Source of the DNA: Clostridia bacterium | GTDB lineage: Bacteria; Bacillota; Sulfobacillia; SLMV01 | Length of the DNA stretch: 26,495 bases | Direction: 5' to 3' | Assembly: GCA_003554565.1 (NCBI GenBank) | Contig: PWGR01000185.1 | Coordinates: 1-26,495 of the forward strand | Shown: positions 24,094-26,495 of the stretch, piece after piece | Layout of the letters: each line of letters starts with the position of its first letter | Numbering within the stretch: the stretch's first letter is position 1 | Translations under genes and position numbers: made by a program | Notes under the pieces: generated by a model | Told to the model about the DNA's origin: nothing | Databases searched by the model: none | Seen by the model: only the letters and a program-made list of their open reading frames with translations

Positions 24094-24186
24094 TGGCGGA
24101 GGGGGTGGGATTCGAACCCACGGAGGATACGAGACCCTCGGCGGTTTTCAAGACCGCTCCGTTAAGCCAGACTCCGGCACCCCTCC
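24094..24186 (-). tRNA. tRNA-Ser (anticodon UGA)
   Basis: A minus-strand type II tRNA of 93 nt. The acceptor stem is GGAGGGG/CCCCTCC with discriminator G and an encoded CCA. The anticodon stem is GCGGT/ACCGC with loop CTTGAAA, and a long variable arm contains GAGGGTC and the complementary stretch. It reads UCA and related serine codons. It lies 70 bp downstream of serS on the same strand. Confidence 0.95.
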
Positions 24187-24256
24187 GCTTACGACCACTG
24201 ATCTCCTGCACTCCATCATTGTACCGCAAATCTGCATGATATCAAGGGTCCACCAC

Positions 24257-25534
24257 TCAACCATCGATCAATCGCCGCCCCTCGAAGTAGGGTTGCAGCG
24301 ATGCAGGGAGTTCTACGGTCCCGTCTTCCGTTTGGCAGTTCTCAAAAATCGCCGCAATGGTGCGGCTGATGGCCAGGCCGCTGCCATTGAGAGTGTGAAC
24401 GAATTCAGGACGCCCGTCCTTTTCCCGTCTGAATCTGATGTTCGATCTCCTGGCCTGAAAGTCACTGAAGTTACTGACCGAGGATATCTCCACGTATTCA
24501 TTGTAACTTGGCATCCAGACGTCGAGATCATATTTTTTCGTCTGCGGAAAGCCGGTATCTCCGCTGCACATCAACACTACACGATAGGGCAGATCAAGTG
24601 CCTGTAGAATAGATTCGGCGTGCGAGACCATCTCCTCCAGCACGTCATACGACTCCTCAGGCAGGCAGTACTGCACCAGCTCAACCTTGTCGAACTGATG
24701 CCGGCGGATCAGCCCCCTGGTATCGCGCCCGGCAGCGCCTGCCTCAGCGCGAAAGCATGGCGTGTAGGCGGCGAACTTCATCGGCAAATCATCTGCCCTC
24801 AGAATCTCATCCCGGTACAGGTTCGTGAGCGGAACCTCCGCCGTAGGTATCAAGAAGTAGTCGAACTTCTCAATCAGAAACACATCAGATGCAAACTTGG
24901 GCAGCTGCCCGGTGCCTATCATGCTGTCCCTGTTGGCCAGAAAGGGTGGGTAGATCTCCCGGTAACCGTTCTTACCTACCTGGATATCCAGCATCAGGTT
25001 TATCAGCGCCCGAACCATCCTGGCTGCATCATCTTTTAAAACATTGAAACGGGAACCGGCAATCTTTGCTGCCTGTTCCGTATCGAGGATGCCAAGTTCC
25101 GCTCCGATATCCCAATGCGCCTTGGGTTCAAACGAAAAGGAGGGCTTCTCGCCCACCCGTCTTACTTCGACGTTGGCCTCCTCATCCTCGCCAAAGGGGA
25201 CATCCGAATGTAGCACGTTGGGAATGTTAATCATGGCCTCCTCGATGTACCCCTCCAATTCCCGCACATTGCCTTCCAGCGAATCTATCTCCTCATTAAC
25301 CAGGCGGACCTCCTCAATCAGGTCGTCAGCCTCCATTCCCTCTCTCTTACGTTGCCCTATTTCCTTGGATTTTTCGTTGCGTTCTGCCCGCAGGCTCTCA
25401 AGCTTCTGCAGAAGCCTGCGCCAGTGCGAATCGCGCTGAAGCAGTTCATCGATGTCTATCTCCTCCTCGCCCTTCTTTCGCATCGAATCCTTGACTTTGT
25501 CCGGGCGCTCCCGGATGAAGTTGATATCCAGCAA
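24257..25534 (-). CDS. serS: Seryl-tRNA synthetase
   Basis: A 425-residue class II aminoacyl-tRNA synthetase that charges tRNA-Ser. The TTG start lies 10 nt after GGAGG and gives the usual N-terminus (LLDINFIRERPDKV). The GTG at 25543 directly abuts the ribosome binding site. Residues about 25-105 form the long antiparallel coiled-coil arm that recognises the tRNA variable arm. The catalytic core has TAEVPLTNLY, motif 2 (FRAEAGAAGRDTRGLIRRHQ), GDTGFPQTKKYDLDVWMP and motif 3 (LNGSGLAISRTIAAIFE). The mtnA stop lies 5 nt before the start, so the genes are coupled and there is no room for a T-box leader between them. Two tRNA-Ser genes follow. Confidence 0.97.
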   Translation of the reverse strand: MLDINFIRERPDKVKDSMRKKGEEEIDIDELLQRDSHWRRLLQKLESLRAERNEKSKEIGQRKREGMEADDLIEEVRLVNEEIDSLEGNVRELEGYIEEAMINIPNVLHSDVPFGEDEEANVEVRRVGEKPSFSFEPKAHWDIGAELGILDTEQAAKIAGSRFNVLKDDAARMVRALINLMLDIQVGKNGYREIYPPFLANRDSMIGTGQLPKFASDVFLIEKFDYFLIPTAEVPLTNLYRDEILRADDLPMKFAAYTPCFRAEAGAAGRDTRGLIRRHQFDKVELVQYCLPEESYDVLEEMVSHAESILQALDLPYRVVLMCSGDTGFPQTKKYDLDVWMPSYNEYVEISSVSNFSDFQARRSNIRFRREKDGRPEFVHTLNGSGLAISRTIAAIFENCQTEDGTVELPASLQPYFEGRRLIDG

Positions 25535-25539
25535 GATAC

Positions 25540-26495
25540 TCACCCCTCCGTATCGCGTTGCCCAATAATCCTATCGAAGTTGTCTTCAAAAGGTGGCTCT
25601 ACCACCCCGTGTTCAGTGATGATGGCCGTAACCAGGCGGGCGGGTGTGATGTCAAATGCGTAGTTTTCCGCCTCTACCATGTCGGGGACCACCCGAGTAG
25701 AACCAAAGTGCGTTACCTCCGTCCCCGGGCGCCGCTCAATCTGTATTCCTTCTGCGCTCGGACTATCCCGGTCCAATGTGGATGTGGGAATAGCGACATA
25801 GAAAGGAATAGAATTATCTTGTGCCGCCAGGGCTATAGCATACGTGCCGATCTTGTTTGCCACATCGCCGTTAGCGGCCACCCGGTCCGCACCAACGACG
25901 ACGGCGTCTATTTCTCCGCGGGACATCATGTAGGCTGCAGCACTGTCAACAATCAGGCGCACTGGAATCCCATCCCGCGCCAGTTCCCAGCTCGTAAGGC
26001 GGGCCCCCTGCAGAAACGGACGCGTCTCAGTGGCCAGCGCCTGAACATTCATCTGTGCATCATGGGCAAAGCGGATGACTCCGAGCGCCGTACCGTAGCC
26101 ACCCGTTGCCAGGGCGCCAGCGTTGCAGTGAGTTAGCACCCTGTCACCCTCCCGCAGCAACCCGGCACCGTGTCGTCCGATCTCCCGATTGCTCTGGATG
26201 TCTTTCTCATGCATCTTCTCTGCATTTTGCAGCAGCGCCTCAAATATCGCCGCCGCCGACCCTTCCCGAGACGCTATCTCGGAGGCCGTTTCCAGCTGGA
26301 TCTTGGCCGCCCATTCGAGGTTCACGGCAGTCGGCCGACTTTCGACCAACTCCTCATAGGCGGAAAACATGTGTTCCATATACCCTTGCGCTCTCGCGGA
26401 CACGCCCCCACGCACGGACTCCTCGGCCCCCTCATTGAGCTCCACACGGATGAGATCCTGGGCGGCAAGAGCCATGCCGTAACCCGCGGTGATCC
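25540..26495 (-). CDS. mtnA: S-methyl-5-thioribose-1-phosphate isomerase (5' end cut off by window)
   Basis: About 318 residues are visible and the frame runs off the right edge, starting within ITAGYGMALAAQ; roughly 30 N-terminal residues are missing. MtnA converts 5-methylthioribose-1-phosphate to the ribulose form in methionine salvage. The catalytic Cys lies in LTHCNAGALATGGYGTALG and the catalytic Asp in VVVGADRVAANGDVANKIGT, with IPTSTLD and RRPGTEVTHF further on. The nearly identical ribose-1,5-bisphosphate isomerase branch is a less likely alternative. Its stop region contains the ribosome binding site of serS, so the two genes are co-expressed. No other methionine-salvage gene is visible. 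Confidence 0.95.
   Translation of the reverse strand, partial: ITAGYGMALAAQDLIRVELNEGAEESVRGGVSARAQGYMEHMFSAYEELVESRPTAVNLEWAAKIQLETASEIASREGSAAAIFEALLQNAEKMHEKDIQSNREIGRHGAGLLREGDRVLTHCNAGALATGGYGTALGVIRFAHDAQMNVQALATETRPFLQGARLTSWELARDGIPVRLIVDSAAAYMMSRGEIDAVVVGADRVAANGDVANKIGTYAIALAAQDNSIPFYVAIPTSTLDRDSPSAEGIQIERRPGTEVTHFGSTRVVPDMVEAENYAFDITPARLVTAIITEHGVVEPPFEDNFDRIIGQRDTEG

Overview
The window looks like chromosomal DNA from a Gram-positive, low-to-moderate GC lineage, most likely an anaerobic Bacillota of the Clostridia or Dethiobacteria type. The clues are strong AGGAGG-type ribosome binding sites, many TTG and GTG starts, a YtxH protein, two YtaF/MntP-family proteins, an iron-sulfur flavoprotein, a rubrerythrin-like ferritin and a very large 2-hydroxyacyl-CoA dehydratase activase. 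Acidic linkers behind two lipoprotein anchors would fit a salt-adapted cell, but that is inference. The organism cannot be named from sequence alone.

Left end (1-6.3 kb): the 3'-truncated minus-strand activase (two ASKHA ATPase modules plus a DUF2229-like region) is divergent from a small unknown membrane protein. Next come a decayed iron-dependent alcohol dehydrogenase, a YtxH protein, a strong hairpin terminator and a membrane-anchored DUF1287 protein. 6.4-8.4 kb is a plus-strand set in which an HD-domain phosphohydrolase sits between two paralogous YtaF-like membrane proteins.

Middle (8.4-16.5 kb, almost all minus strand): a divergent alanine racemase, about 600 bp with no recognisable gene, a nitrilase, a tightly coupled three-gene set (a protein with PH-like repeats plus two multi-zinc-ribbon proteins), a class A beta-lactamase-like lipoprotein, an MscS channel and a short iron-sulfur flavoprotein. 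The three-gene set is the best candidate for an undescribed system.

Right end (16.6-26.5 kb): a peptide/nickel-type ABC importer (lipoprotein binding protein, two permeases, no ATPase genes) is divergent from a membrane diguanylate cyclase. A rubrerythrin-like protein with a clear sigma-A-type promoter follows. After a gene-poor stretch there is a minus-strand block: mtnA (5'-truncated), serS, tRNA-Ser(UGA), a cluster of DnaA boxes, tRNA-Ser(GCU) and tRNA-Arg(ACG), ending in a hairpin terminator. The DnaA-box cluster, interleaved with repeated CACATG hexamers just upstream of a tRNA promoter, is the most striking non-coding signal. No dnaA gene is in the window, so it may be an origin-related element, a DnaA-titration site or a DnaA-responsive regulatory region.
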